The notes under the pieces are model-generated. The model did no database searches. It saw only the letters and a list, made by a program, of their open reading frames with translations, and was not told the origin of the DNA. This document shows, one piece after another, positions 18,547-27,163 of a stretch of DNA of 64,000 nt. Source of the stretch: Actinomycetota bacterium (GTDB lineage Bacteria > Actinomycetota > Actinomycetes > Actinomycetales > Microbacteriaceae); the NCBI GenBank assembly GCA_020160915.1, contig JAIUPK010000005.1, forward strand, positions 1 to 64,000, read 5' to 3'. Position 1 is the stretch's first letter. The number at the start of each line of letters is the position of its first letter. Position numbers and translations under genes: made by a program.

Positions 18547-18648
18547 TCGAGCTCAGAGGGAGCTGTGGACTGGTCGACCTCTCGAGCAGCTTGGGCGGAT
18601 GCGCCGGTCGTCACCGGCACCGACCGCCCCATCGCTAAACTCCCCACC

Positions 18649-19656
18649 ATGCCAACCGCATCGACCACGCCCACCGACGCCCACTCGATGCGGGCCGCCA
18701 TCCTCACCGGCTACGGCGACGCCGACAAGCTGCAGATGCGCACTGTCCCGCGCCCCACGCCCGCGGCAGGCCAGGTGCTCGTGCGCGTCCGCGCTGCGGG
18801 CGTCAACGACTGGGATTGGGGCCTCGTCACCGGAATGCCCCGCATCAGCCGCCTCTTCCAGGGACTGTCCCGCCCCCGACGCACGATCCTGGGCCTGGAT
18901 GTCGCGGGCGAAGTCACCGACGTCGCCCCGGGTGTCACGCGCTTCCGCCGTGGCGACCGGGTACTCGGTGATCTCTCCAGCCACGGGTTCGGCGGCTTCG
19001 CCGAGTTCGTCGCGACCGACGACCGAGCCTTCACCCGCATGCCCGACACGATGAGCTTCACGGATGCCGCGGCCCTCCCTCACGCGGCCAACCTCGCCTT
19101 GCAGGCGCTCACCCTCGCCGACCTCAAGCCGCACGACCGGCTGCTCATCAACGGCGCGGGAGGCGGGGTGGGGTCGCTCGCGGTGCAGATCGCCACCCAC
19201 CGGGGCGTGACGGACATCGTCGGCGTCGACCACGCATCCAAGCTCGACTTTCTTCGCGAGCTCGGCTTCGCACGCGCGCTCGACTACACCGCGACCGACT
19301 TCACGCGTCTGCCCGAGAAGTTCGACGTCGTGATCGACGCCAAGTCCACTCGCTCACCCTCCAGCTACGCGCGCGTGCTCGCGCCGGGCGGCCGGTATGT
19401 CACGGTCGGCGGCAACGCGGGCAGCCTGCTGGGCCTGGCGGTGTGGGGCCGACTGGTCGGCCGCCGCACGGGAACCCGCCTCTCGCTCGTCATGCTCAAA
19501 GCCAACGCCGAGATGGATGCCGTCGTCGAGCTCTACAACTCGGCGGTGCTCCGCCCGCGTATCGACAGCGTGCGACCCCTGGCGCAGATCGCTGACGCGG
19601 TGGCACGCTTCGGGCGAGGCGAGCACCGCGGCAAGGTCGTTGTCGAGATCGACTAG
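18649..19656 (+). CDS. Zinc-independent quinone oxidoreductase / MDR alcohol dehydrogenase
   Basis: A 335-residue medium-chain dehydrogenase/reductase. The N-terminal catalytic domain contains GVNDWDWGL and LGLDVAGEV but lacks the zinc-binding cysteines; the Rossmann motif is NGAGGGVGSLAVQIA, with NADPH as the likely cofactor. It resembles qor-type quinone or enone reductases. A frame open further upstream is ignored: ATG 18649 has TAAACT seven bases before it. It is divergent from the Phd/PIN pair. Confidence 0.88.
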   Translation: MPTASTTPTDAHSMRAAILTGYGDADKLQMRTVPRPTPAAGQVLVRVRAAGVNDWDWGLVTGMPRISRLFQGLSRPRRTILGLDVAGEVTDVAPGVTRFRRGDRVLGDLSSHGFGGFAEFVATDDRAFTRMPDTMSFTDAAALPHAANLALQALTLADLKPHDRLLINGAGGGVGSLAVQIATHRGVTDIVGVDHASKLDFLRELGFARALDYTATDFTRLPEKFDVVIDAKSTRSPSSYARVLAPGGRYVTVGGNAGSLLGLAVWGRLVGRRTGTRLSLVMLKANAEMDAVVELYNSAVLRPRIDSVRPLAQIADAVARFGRGEHRGKVVVEID

Positions 19657-19686
19657 GCCGCGCCGCGGTGCCCTGCACGACTCCCG

Positions 19687-21075
19687 CTAGTTCGTGACCT
19701 CGGGGTCGAGAACCAACGGCTCGATCTCCATCGGCTCGGGCAGCGCGATCACGCCGTCGACGAGGCTGACGACCGAGTTCCACCAGCCCTCGTCCATCTG
19801 CATCGCGTAGCCGGGCACCAGCCAGGCGTTGCCGTCGACGTCCCAGAGGAGCACGAGGGTGGCGGTCGCGTTGTCGACGGTCACCTCGACGAACTCGGGG
19901 GTGGGCTCGGGCATGGGGTCGACGGGAACGAGGGTCGAGTCATCCGGGGCCACCGGGGTTTCGGTGGGGATGTCGGTCGGCACCGGCGTCTCGGTCGGGG
20001 CGTCGGTCGCGGCGGGTGTCGGTGCGTCGGTCGGGGCATCCACCTCGGTGGCGCCGTCGCGGGCGAGGTCGGTCGCGAACATGATCGGGCCGCCCTGGAA
20101 GTCGGGACCGGCCGAGCCGAACCAGCGACCGTCGGAGAGGCGGTCGACCGCGGCCGCGGGCGAGACGGTGTCGAAGGTGCCCTGCGCCTGCACGCTGACC
20201 GAGTGACCGTAGGCGTACGAGAGCTCGCCGGTGTTGGTCCAGCTCACGTTCCAGCTGAGGGCGGTGCGCTGTCCGTCGACGCTGAGGTAGGCGGTGGCCG
20301 TGGTGCCCCAGTCGTCGGCGTAGATGTCGATGTCCGCGGCATCCACCGTGTAGCCGGTCGAGGCGAGGAGCGTCTGGGCCAGCGAGCGAGCCTCGTCGGC
20401 GCTGGGGGCGAGGTTGGCGGGAGCGTCGGCCGGGAGCACGCAGCCGTACTCGGTCGACTGCTCGGGAGTGACGGATGGGTCGCACACGTAGACGGGGCTG
20501 GCCGCCGGGTCGCTGTACCACCAGTCGCCGGTTCCGTAGGAGCTGAACGAGACGTTCGGGGCGGTGCCATCCTGCGGGCCGACAACCCAGGTCGGGTAGG
20601 TCTCGTCGGAGTAGTCGGCCTTCACCGGGGTTCCGTCGACGCCGAGTGCGGCGGCGAGTTCGGCGGTGCGCTCCTCGGGGTCGGAGCCGTCGACGGTCAG
20701 GCGGTAGACCTGCCCGCTGCCGCCCTCGGTGGAGAGCGACGCACCAGCCGTGTAGTGGTAGTCGACCCACCAGCCGATCTTCATGCTGCTCGAGACCGCA
20801 TCCCGGGCACCCAGGGGGGCGGATGACGCGGACGCCGCAGTGAACAGCGGCGCGCGGGGCGACAGCGCCGGAACCACCACGAGCGCCCCGACCGTGACGG
20901 CGGCGATGGCGAGCCCGGCGCTGCCTGCGATGCGCAGGGTGCGGCCTGGGGTAGCCATGTGCGGGGCCGGTCGGGTGCCGGCTTCGGTCACCAGCTCGGG
21001 GGAGAGTTCGGGGGCGGCTCCGCGGTCGAGGCTGTGGCGGAGGCGGTTGCTGAGGTCGTCGTGATTGCTGCTCAT
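19687..21075 (-). CDS. Membrane-anchored protein, putative sigma-factor partner
   Basis: A 462-residue protein with a short cytoplasmic start (MSSNHDDLSNRLRHSLDRG), one membrane segment at about 48-70, and a large exported domain rich in Trp/Tyr and Gly. A Thr/Pro/Asp-rich linker (repeats like PTDAPTP, PTETPVP) separates a C-terminal ~90 residues. It is encoded 51 bases downstream of an ECF sigma gene on the same strand; this order and topology suggest an anti-sigma or signal-sensing role, but no zinc anti-sigma motif is visible. Function unknown. Confidence 0.72.
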   Translation of the reverse strand: MSSNHDDLSNRLRHSLDRGAAPELSPELVTEAGTRPAPHMATPGRTLRIAGSAGLAIAAVTVGALVVVPALSPRAPLFTAASASSAPLGARDAVSSSMKIGWWVDYHYTAGASLSTEGGSGQVYRLTVDGSDPEERTAELAAALGVDGTPVKADYSDETYPTWVVGPQDGTAPNVSFSSYGTGDWWYSDPAASPVYVCDPSVTPEQSTEYGCVLPADAPANLAPSADEARSLAQTLLASTGYTVDAADIDIYADDWGTTATAYLSVDGQRTALSWNVSWTNTGELSYAYGHSVSVQAQGTFDTVSPAAAVDRLSDGRWFGSAGPDFQGGPIMFATDLARDGATEVDAPTDAPTPAATDAPTETPVPTDIPTETPVAPDDSTLVPVDPMPEPTPEFVEVTVDNATATLVLLWDVDGNAWLVPGYAMQMDEGWWNSVVSLVDGVIALPEPMEIEPLVLDPEVTN

Positions 21076-21126
21076 ACGGGGGAAATGTCGCGAGTGGGCG
21101 TTTCTTTCACCGGCATCCGAAGAATC

Positions 21127-21606
21127 TCAGTCGGCGAGCAGCGCCGCGAGCTTTGTGCGCGCCCGATGCACCCTGATGCTCGCGGCATTCACGCTCGCCC
21201 CGAGCGCGACCGCGAGTTCGGCCGGCGGAAGGTCCTCGACGAGGGCGAGGGCGAGAACCTCGCGTTCGGCGGGGCGAAGCCGACGCCACGCCGCTGCGAG
21301 GGATGCGTCAGCCACGACGATCTCCTCGGCCGACGGTGCGGAGTCGGCTAGCCTGAGTGCCGCGAGGAGAGACGTGCCGGTCGCCTGCTTGCGTCGGTGA
21401 TTGGCGACGACGTTCGCGGCGATGCGGTACAGCCACGGCAGTTCCTCGCCCTCGGCGACGCTAGCGCGCTTGCGCCACGCGATCGCGAACACGTCGGCCG
21501 CGAGGTCCTCAACGTGTTGCCGCTCCACCCGCCGGAACAGGTAGCCGCTCACCGCGGGAAGGTACTGAGTGTAGGCGCGCTCGAACGACGCGTCGGAGGG
21601 TGGCAT
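21127..21606 (-). CDS. ECF RNA polymerase sigma factor
   Basis: A 159-residue sigma-70-family protein: region 2 (VEDLAADVFAIAWRKR, LPWLYRIAANVVANHRR) and region 4 (LRPAEREVLALALVEDLPPAELAVALG) are clear. No extra C-terminal domain. It heads a probable operon with the membrane protein downstream, which may control its activity. GGAGG is only one base from ATG 21606, too close to be ideal, so the exact start is uncertain. A 6-bp inverted repeat (GCGTTG-N5-CAACGC, 21628-21644) lies in its promoter region. Confidence 0.92.
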   Translation of the reverse strand: MPPSDASFERAYTQYLPAVSGYLFRRVERQHVEDLAADVFAIAWRKRASVAEGEELPWLYRIAANVVANHRRKQATGTSLLAALRLADSAPSAEEIVVADASLAAAWRRLRPAEREVLALALVEDLPPAELAVALGASVNAASIRVHRARTKLAALLAD

Positions 21607-21627
21607 GCCTCCAGCCTCGTGCGCGCG

Positions 21628-21644
21628 GCGTTGGATTACAACGC
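21628..21644. promoter_or_regulatory. Inverted repeat upstream of the ECF sigma gene
   Basis: GCGTTG and CAACGC around GATTA, 22 bases before the sigma start codon. It may be an operator or part of the autoregulated promoter. Confidence 0.4.
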
Positions 21645-21682
21645 AACGTTTTGGGGGAGTTGAGCGTCTGGGGGGACCTCGC

Positions 21683-22201
21683 CTAGTTGCCGACGATTGC
21701 CCTCCGCAGGTCCTTCATCAGCAGGAATAAGTGCAGCGGGTCGGTCGGCGACGGCTCGAACTCGGCGAACCGGAGGTAATAGTCGCGTGCTCGGTCATCC
21801 TTCGCGTGCACCAACAGGGCTCGCACCCCGATCTCGTCGGCGGCTCGGTCGACGCGCAGCAGCGCATCTCTGACGAGCATGCCGCCGAGCCCCGCGCCCT
21901 GGTGATGCTCGTCTACCGCGAGTCGGGTGAGCAGGATGACCGGGATGGGGTGACGGGGCACGCCTTTGGTGACGCGAGTCGTGGCATCCGTGTGCTCGAC
22001 GGCGCCTGTGGATAGCGCGTAGAAGCCGGCGATGCGCGCCCCTGACATGCTGACGAAGACGGTCGCCATGCCCGACTGCTGGTTGGTCAACGCGTGGCGG
22101 CCGATCCACTCGTCGAGGTCGGGCTGTCCGCATCGGAACTCGCGCACCGGGTCGCTCGCGGCGAGCTTCCTCGGGCGGCTGAAGCGCGTGCCGTCAGTCA
22201 A
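21683..22201 (-). CDS. GNAT acetyltransferase toxin (TacT-like)
   Basis: A 172-residue GNAT protein with the acetyl-CoA loop QGAGLG (after LLTRLAVDEHH) and the late YYLRFAEFEPSP segment that is typical of TacT toxins. These acetylate the amino acid on charged tRNAs and stop translation. The gene overlaps the end of the upstream DUF1778 gene by eight bases, the usual TacA-TacT order. Role inferred from this pairing. Confidence 0.9.
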   Translation of the reverse strand: MTDGTRFSRPRKLAASDPVREFRCGQPDLDEWIGRHALTNQQSGMATVFVSMSGARIAGFYALSTGAVEHTDATTRVTKGVPRHPIPVILLTRLAVDEHHQGAGLGGMLVRDALLRVDRAADEIGVRALLVHAKDDRARDYYLRFAEFEPSPTDPLHLFLLMKDLRRAIVGN

Positions 22202-22487
22202 CGAATACGTCGTCGGCGGCGAGGAGTTCGGCCAGCCGTGGCTTGTACTTCACGGGGCGTTCGAGCAATTCCTCGAATGCGCGCCATGACTCGTCATCGA
22301 GGGTGAACCAGCGTCGGCCGGCGAGCACCTGCTCGGCGGCGACTGCGGCGCTGCCGATGACGAACTCGCTCACGCTCGTACTGCTGGCCTCGGCCGCACG
22401 ACGGATCAGGCTCGCCTGTGATGGCGCGAGCCGCACGTTGATGCGCGCGCCCTTGTTCTCGCGGTCGATGGCTCCCGAGGTGGTCAT
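22194..22487 (-). CDS. DUF1778 antitoxin (TacA-like)
   Basis: A 97-residue protein with an N-terminal ribbon-helix-helix (ARINVRLAPSQASLIRRAAEAS) and a C-terminal toxin-binding part (WFTLDDESWRAFEELLERP). ATG 22487 has GAGAGGACC just upstream as ribosome site, and the longer in-frame extension beyond it has no such support. An inverted repeat lies 14 bases upstream. It should bind and block the GNAT protein and repress the operon. Confidence 0.92.
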   Translation of the reverse strand: MTTSGAIDRENKGARINVRLAPSQASLIRRAAEASSTSVSEFVIGSAAVAAEQVLAGRRWFTLDDESWRAFEELLERPVKYKPRLAELLAADDVFVD

Positions 22488-22500
22488 GGCAGGTCCTCTC

Positions 22501-22517
22501 TGTACGTCGATTGTACA
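22501..22517. promoter_or_regulatory. Inverted repeat, DUF1778 operator candidate
   Basis: TGTAC and GTACA separated by seven bases, in the promoter of the DUF1778/GNAT pair; a further TACA follows at 22518. Confidence 0.65.
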
Positions 22518-22605
22518 TACAGGTGTGTGAACGGCAGAACGTACGCTACGCCTCCGCGGTTTCGTCAGTTGCGGGCTATCCACGCCACCGCGCGGTCGCG
22601 AGCGG

Positions 22606-23409
22606 CTACCCCCACCGCTCCACGACCCCGCGGAACCACACTTCAGCCCGGGAGATTGCATCCGGGTGCACGGTTGGGTCAGCGCTCTCGTAGAGCTCGT
22701 GCGCCATCGCGAGCTCGTGCGTGATGAAGTCATTGATCACTGCGGGCACCGCGCCTGTACCCACCTCTCGCGTGGTGCTCTTGAGCGCGATGAGTTCGGC
22801 CACCGTGTCCCTCACCTCGGCGCCGGGATCGGTCTGACCGATCAGCGAGGGCAGGTCCATCGGGGGCACGCCGTCGGAAGGGTTAGAGCGCAACCAGAGG
22901 AGGGTGGCCGCAGGGCGCAGCGCGTAGAAGACACGCTTCAGGCTGAGCTTCTCAATCGGCCCTTCGCGCTGCTGGAGGCCGACGTGCAGGTAGTGGCGGC
23001 CCGCACGCACCGGGTCGTAGAGGGATGACGCGAGCTCGAGCATCCCGTCACGAAACTCGATATTGCCCGAGTAGACGATGGGCGAGCGTAACCACTCGGC
23101 GACGGTCGCGTTGCCCTTGACCAGGAGTTGGACGGCCTTGACGATGTCCCAGCCGTTGACGTCGTAGATCTTGTCGAGTGGTGTCTCGATCACATCGCGG
23201 GCGGGCCACGGGGTGAGGTAGCGATCGTGCGGGCGCGCGTAGAGGAATCGGCAGTCGTAGTCGCTGTCGGGCGAGGGGAAGCCCCACGCGCGACTGCCGC
23301 TCTCGATCGCCCACAGGATGCGCACGTCATGATCGGTCGCGACGCCGCTGAGGCGTTCGTCGATCGAGGCCACGATCGCGGCATCCATGGTGTCGGGGAT
23401 CGTTCGCAT
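22606..23409 (-). CDS. RlaP/YcgL-family nucleotidyltransferase
   Basis: A 267-residue protein of the DNA polymerase beta-like superfamily branch called RlaP/YcgL: ESGSRAWGFPSPDSDYDCRFLY holds the GS motif and the two catalytic aspartates, followed by DIVKAVQLLVKGNATVAEWLRSP. Family members sit near RNA-repair or unknown systems; the reaction is not established. ATG 23409 has TACCCT six bases upstream. No RNA ligase or other repair partner is encoded nearby. It borders the toxin-antitoxin block. Confidence 0.85.
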   Translation of the reverse strand: MRTIPDTMDAAIVASIDERLSGVATDHDVRILWAIESGSRAWGFPSPDSDYDCRFLYARPHDRYLTPWPARDVIETPLDKIYDVNGWDIVKAVQLLVKGNATVAEWLRSPIVYSGNIEFRDGMLELASSLYDPVRAGRHYLHVGLQQREGPIEKLSLKRVFYALRPAATLLWLRSNPSDGVPPMDLPSLIGQTDPGAEVRDTVAELIALKSTTREVGTGAVPAVINDFITHELAMAHELYESADPTVHPDAISRAEVWFRGVVERWG

Positions 23410-23475
23410 GAGGTGAGGGTATCGGTTGTCACCGGGCGCTGCTCACTCTCGAAGATCGCATGGGATGATCGACGT

Positions 23476-24555
23476 ATGACCGACCGGTTGGTTGACTCGC
23501 ACTGGGACTTCGAGGCCCTGGAGTCGCCCGTCGATGAGAGTGCTTTCCACGAGTTCCGTCGCGTGGCGATGCGATCACCCGAAGGCGTTCGCGTTCGCGC
23601 CAGGCTGGTCGGAGCGGTTCCCGCACTTATTGTTCTGGGGTCGGCGACTGCATTCAATGCGGCCGTCCTCGTGTGGCTTCTCACCGTGGTCGCGTTCAAC
23701 GCCGACCTGACAGCGAAAGGCTTCGGCGCGCTGGGCTTGGTCATCTTGGGGTGCTCCTTCTGGTTCATCGTCGACATCATTCGACGGGAGACCCGTGGGC
23801 TCCGTCCTTGGCGGGCGTGGTTTCGGCTCGACCAGTTCGCTCACGCGAACAGACTGACGTTCGCGCCGGAGATCTCACCCCCAGACCACCAGGGAGTCAT
23901 CTTCACCACAGGGGAGGATCGTCTTGCCTACGACGTGATGCGCACCTCCGACGGACGCAGTGTCGAGATCGGCAACTTCCGGGCTGTGGGCGAACTCGGA
24001 CCCCGTCGGGTGGCGGCGTGGGGCTACGTCGCTATCCGCCTCGGTCGGGCGATTCCCCACATGGTCGTAGAGTCACGGGGGAATCGGCGCACCAGCCTCC
24101 CCGCGGCCCTGTCCCGCCAGCAGGTCCTCAGTCTTGAAGGCGACTTCGATGCGTACTTCACGTTGTACGCGCCGCGGGAGTACCGACCCGATGCCCTGTA
24201 CGTGTTCACGCCTGACCTGATGGCGCTCCTCATCGATCAGGCGGCCTCGTTCGATATCGAGATCGTCGACGACTGGCTTTACCTCTACAGCCGCAAGCCA
24301 TTCGACATGCTCAGCAGGAAGCCCTATGAGTTGGTCGAGCAAGTCGCCCGGACTGTCGGTGCGAAGTCTGTGCGTCGCACCTCGCGGTACGTGGATGCTC
24401 GGATGGGCGACCAGTCTGTCGCTTCAATTGCCGGGCCGGGCCGTCGTCTCACACGGCGACTGTCGCCAGTGTTCGTCGCTGCGTTCGTGGTCATCGGCTT
24501 GATGATGGTGGCCACGGTCTGGGCGATCGTTGTCACCGTGCTGAATCGCCTGTAG
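23476..24555 (+). CDS. Membrane protein of unknown function (3 TM)
   Basis: A 359-residue protein with two adjacent membrane segments near residues 47-98 and one at the C-terminus (about 330-355). The soluble middle (WFRLDQFAHANRLTFAPE, then AIRLGRAIPHMVVESRG, then LYLYSRKPF) resembles membrane-associated actinobacterial proteins often left hypothetical. ATG 23476 has GATGAT six bases upstream; longer in-frame starts would overlap the divergent RlaP gene. No function is proposed. Confidence 0.72.
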   Translation: MTDRLVDSHWDFEALESPVDESAFHEFRRVAMRSPEGVRVRARLVGAVPALIVLGSATAFNAAVLVWLLTVVAFNADLTAKGFGALGLVILGCSFWFIVDIIRRETRGLRPWRAWFRLDQFAHANRLTFAPEISPPDHQGVIFTTGEDRLAYDVMRTSDGRSVEIGNFRAVGELGPRRVAAWGYVAIRLGRAIPHMVVESRGNRRTSLPAALSRQQVLSLEGDFDAYFTLYAPREYRPDALYVFTPDLMALLIDQAASFDIEIVDDWLYLYSRKPFDMLSRKPYELVEQVARTVGAKSVRRTSRYVDARMGDQSVASIAGPGRRLTRRLSPVFVAAFVVIGLMMVATVWAIVVTVLNRL

Positions 24556-24573
24556 CACCACTACGCTCACCTC

Positions 24574-24879
24574 ATGCCACCCGCCACGCACACCTTCAGC
24601 ACCGCCCTGTGGGAGATGCCCACGACCGCCGCGGCGTGGGTGTTCGTGACACTGCCGGCCGAGGCATCCGAGGCGATCAGAAGCACGCCGCGACCTCCGC
24701 GACCGGGCTTCGGCTCGATTCGTGTGAGCGCGACGGTCGGTGGCTCGAGGTGGGCGACCTCGATCTTTCCCGACTCGAAGTCCGGACGCTACGTGCTGCC
24801 CGTGAAGAAGTCAGTGCGTAAGACGGAGGGCATCGACGTGGGCGACCGGGTTGAGGTGACCGTTGACGTTCTGGAGTAG
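24574..24879 (+). CDS. DUF1905 domain protein
   Basis: A 101-residue protein matching DUF1905: FSTALWEMPTTAAAWVFVTLP at the start, FGSIRVSATVGGSRWATSIFP in the middle and KSVRKTEGIDVGDRVEVTVDV at the end, a small beta-barrel-like domain. TACGCT lies six bases before ATG 24574. It overlaps the next gene by 17 bases, so the two are coupled. Function unknown. Confidence 0.85.
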   Translation: MPPATHTFSTALWEMPTTAAAWVFVTLPAEASEAIRSTPRPPRPGFGSIRVSATVGGSRWATSIFPDSKSGRYVLPVKKSVRKTEGIDVGDRVEVTVDVLE

Positions 24880-25609
24880 AGCCGCAATCGCGGTGGCCGC
24901 CACTGTCGCGGTCGGCGCTCTCGCGCTGCTCACGGCGTCCGCGATCGCGGACGGGAGGCCGGCGACCTGCGTTGAAACCGGGTGCTTCTGCGAGGCGGTG
25001 AGTGGCGGCATCCCGAACCAGATCGAGGCGAGTTGGAGTTCGCTGGCGTTCGTGCTGCTCGGGGTGTGGGTCATCCTGCAGCGCGGGGCACCGGCGACCC
25101 GGGAGCGCACCCTGCTGCCGCTCGCGGGCATCACGATGGTCGCGATCGGCGTCTCGAGCTTCGTATATCACGCGACGCTCACGTTCGTCGGCCAGTGGCT
25201 AGACGTCTTCAGCATGTACCTCCTCGGCCTGCTCATCGCGCTCGGCGCACTGTGGCGGACCGGGCGGCTCGGCGGCAGACCCGCTGTTGCGCTGTACGTC
25301 GTGCTGGCGGTCGGGCTCGGTGTCGCTCAGTTCATCTACCCGGATGCCCGCCGCATCCTCTTCGCGCTGGTGCTGCTGCCCGGGGTGATCCTCGAGCTGA
25401 CACCGTTCATCGCAGGTCGCGGGCCGGGGTCACGCCGCTGGGTGCTCGCCTCGCTCGCCACCTTCGTCGTTGCGTACGCGGTCTGGCTGCTCGATCAGTC
25501 GCAGCTGTGTGATCCGCACTTCTGGCTGCAGGGTCATGCGCTCTGGCATGTGCTCGGCGCGGTCGCCGCGCTGCTGCTCACGGTGCACTGGCGGCGCACC
25601 GCGCACTGA
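24863..25609 (+). CDS. Ceramidase-like (CREST) membrane protein
   Basis: A 248-residue protein with about seven membrane helices. Conserved metal-site features of the alkaline-ceramidase/CREST superfamily are present: the segments SSFVYHATLTFVGQWLDVFSMY and QGHALWHVLGA supply His, Asp, His and His, and CFCEAVSGGIPNQIEASWSS supplies the N-terminal Glu/Ser/Asn set. Bacterial members are of unknown substrate; amide hydrolysis of a lipid is one option. The start is TTG 24863, within the end of the DUF1905 gene, with GAGGTGACC as ribosome site. Confidence 0.8.
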   Translation: MTFWSRAAIAVAATVAVGALALLTASAIADGRPATCVETGCFCEAVSGGIPNQIEASWSSLAFVLLGVWVILQRGAPATRERTLLPLAGITMVAIGVSSFVYHATLTFVGQWLDVFSMYLLGLLIALGALWRTGRLGGRPAVALYVVLAVGLGVAQFIYPDARRILFALVLLPGVILELTPFIAGRGPGSRRWVLASLATFVVAYAVWLLDQSQLCDPHFWLQGHALWHVLGAVAALLLTVHWRRTAH

Positions 25610-25675
25610 CCGTGTGACACATGTCCCCACAACGGGAGGTTACGAGGCCCTAGGTGCCATGGTTGACTCTGTCAG

Positions 25676-26014
25676 GTGAGCCAGTATCAACAACCGGGTC
25701 AGAATCATCAGGTTTACATTCAGCTCGCACCGCGGCCGAGTACGAATGGCCTCGCTGTAGCCGCGCTGATATTGGGAGCCATCGGCCTTGTCATCGGGCT
25801 TATCCCGATCGCGGGAATATTCTTGTTTTGGGTACCCGCGTTGCTCGCGATCATCTTCGGCTTCATCGGCATCTCGACAGCCTCGCGGTTGAACGGGCTC
25901 AACAGGCCGCAGGCCATTTGGGGCGTGATCCTTGGCTTCGCCGCTGGACCCGCGTCACTGGTCGCGCTCTTGATGGTGGTGGCGTTCGGACAAGCAGTTT
26001 CCACGCAGCGCTGA
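25676..26014 (+). CDS. DUF4190-type two-helix membrane protein
   Basis: A 112-residue protein with a hydrophilic Gln/Pro-rich start (QYQQPGQNHQVYIQL), then two membrane helices in the pattern NGLAVAALILGAIGLVIGLIP ... WVPALLAIIFGFIGIS, and a third hydrophobic stretch; this is typical of DUF4190. GTG 25676 is the only supported start. Function unknown. Confidence 0.8.
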   Translation: MSQYQQPGQNHQVYIQLAPRPSTNGLAVAALILGAIGLVIGLIPIAGIFLFWVPALLAIIFGFIGISTASRLNGLNRPQAIWGVILGFAAGPASLVALLMVVAFGQAVSTQR

Positions 26015-26021
26015 CCTCCGC

Positions 26022-26612
26022 CTAGCTACCCCACTCGACCGCTATCGTCATTGCGGCGAATACGAGCACATTCACCACCACGGACGCCCAGAACGCCGCT
26101 CGGAAGCTCGACTTGATGGTCTTGTGATTGAACACTAGCTGGGCGATGATCGCGCCCGGCCACCCACCGAGCAGGCCCTGCAGGAGGAGCGTTGCTTCTG
26201 ACACTCGCCACCCGCCCGTTCGAGCTTGGTGCTTGTCGTACGCGTAGGTGGCGAATGTAATCGCGCTGACAGCCAGATAGATGCCCGTGACGATTAGCGG
26301 AACTGGATGGACCATATCGAGCGCCACATACGCAACAAGGAATAGCGTGATTGCCACGAGACTCGCGGCTCTCGCGCGCGGCCTCTGAGTGCTCCGACCG
26401 GGACCTTGCACGTCGAGTGCTTGAGGGCGGCCGTCTCTCCCTCGACCCGGGCGATACGACACTATGTCGCCGACCTGTGGCCGCCCGATAATTCGACCGA
26501 ACGACGACACATGCACGAAGAGGTCCGCCGAGCGGTCGGTGGGCCGAACGAACCCGAATCCCCGCTCGTCGTTCCACGCAACGAGGACTCCGTCGACGCG
26601 TGCGCTGGCCAT
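26022..26612 (-). CDS. Cold-shock domain fused to DUF1294 membrane domain
   Basis: A 196-residue protein. Residues 1-70 form a cold-shock-like OB fold (GFGFVRPTDRSADLFVHVSSFGR) able to bind single-stranded nucleic acid. The rest is DUF1294, with about three to four membrane helices (VAYVALDMVHPVPLIVTGIYL, YAYDKHQA, LLGGWPGAIIAQLVFNHKT). The fusion is a recognised bacterial architecture of unknown function. ATG 26612 has TATCAT six bases upstream. Confidence 0.9.
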   Translation of the reverse strand: MASARVDGVLVAWNDERGFGFVRPTDRSADLFVHVSSFGRIIGRPQVGDIVSYRPGRGRDGRPQALDVQGPGRSTQRPRARAASLVAITLFLVAYVALDMVHPVPLIVTGIYLAVSAITFATYAYDKHQARTGGWRVSEATLLLQGLLGGWPGAIIAQLVFNHKTIKSSFRAAFWASVVVNVLVFAAMTIAVEWGS

Positions 26613-26636
26613 GCGCCGATGATAGCGGCGGCGGCA

Positions 26637-27080
26637 CTACCTGCGCCGCACCACCTCAACCCCGCGCCCCGGATGCCACGACTCGACCACGAGCTCGTCG
26701 CCCTGCACGGTCGTCACCACCGCCTCGGAGATCTGTAGCTCGAAGTACGCACCGGGGACCCCGCCCCCGGGCGCAGAGACTGCCACCAGTACTCCCGCCA
26801 GCTTCGCGTCGCCAGCACCGAGCGACCCGGGTGGCGGCTCCAGCGTGGGGGAGTGCAGGGCAACTCTCGGGTCGCGCTCGACATCGGCGAGCTTGCGCGA
26901 ACCCGGCATCATGCCGAGCGTCACGTGGTCGTCGTCGAAGGCGAGTTCGCTGCCGCTGATCCGTGGTGAGCCGTCCGCACGCAGGGTCGCGAGCGTCTTG
27001 TTGGTGCCCGCCTCGAAGACGGCACGGACGCGAGCGGCGAACTCGGGCGCATCCGATCGAAGCTCTCCCCAGGTTGTCAT
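26637..27080 (-). CDS. Pyridoxamine 5'-phosphate oxidase-like flavin protein
   Basis: A 147-residue split-barrel protein (TLRADGSPRISGSELAFDDDHVTLGMMPGSRKLADVERDPRVALHS) of the PNPOx-like group, which in actinobacteria binds FMN, F420 or heme. The substrate is unknown. ATG 27080 has TATGGT six bases upstream. It lies 24 bases upstream of the cold-shock gene's own promoter on the same strand; read-through is possible. Confidence 0.87.
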   Translation of the reverse strand: MTTWGELRSDAPEFAARVRAVFEAGTNKTLATLRADGSPRISGSELAFDDDHVTLGMMPGSRKLADVERDPRVALHSPTLEPPPGSLGAGDAKLAGVLVAVSAPGGGVPGAYFELQISEAVVTTVQGDELVVESWHPGRGVEVVRRR

Positions 27081-27163
27081 GGGGCCACCATACGAAGCAC
27101 GGGCGACATCCAGCCCTCGATCAAGTAACCCGGGTAGCGAGGCTCACTCACTACACTGACCCC

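Noticed and set aside
18535-18648. Upstream extension of the quinone oxidoreductase frame
   Set aside because: It would start inside the promoter of the divergent Phd gene, has no domain content, and the -10/ATG layout supports ATG 18649.
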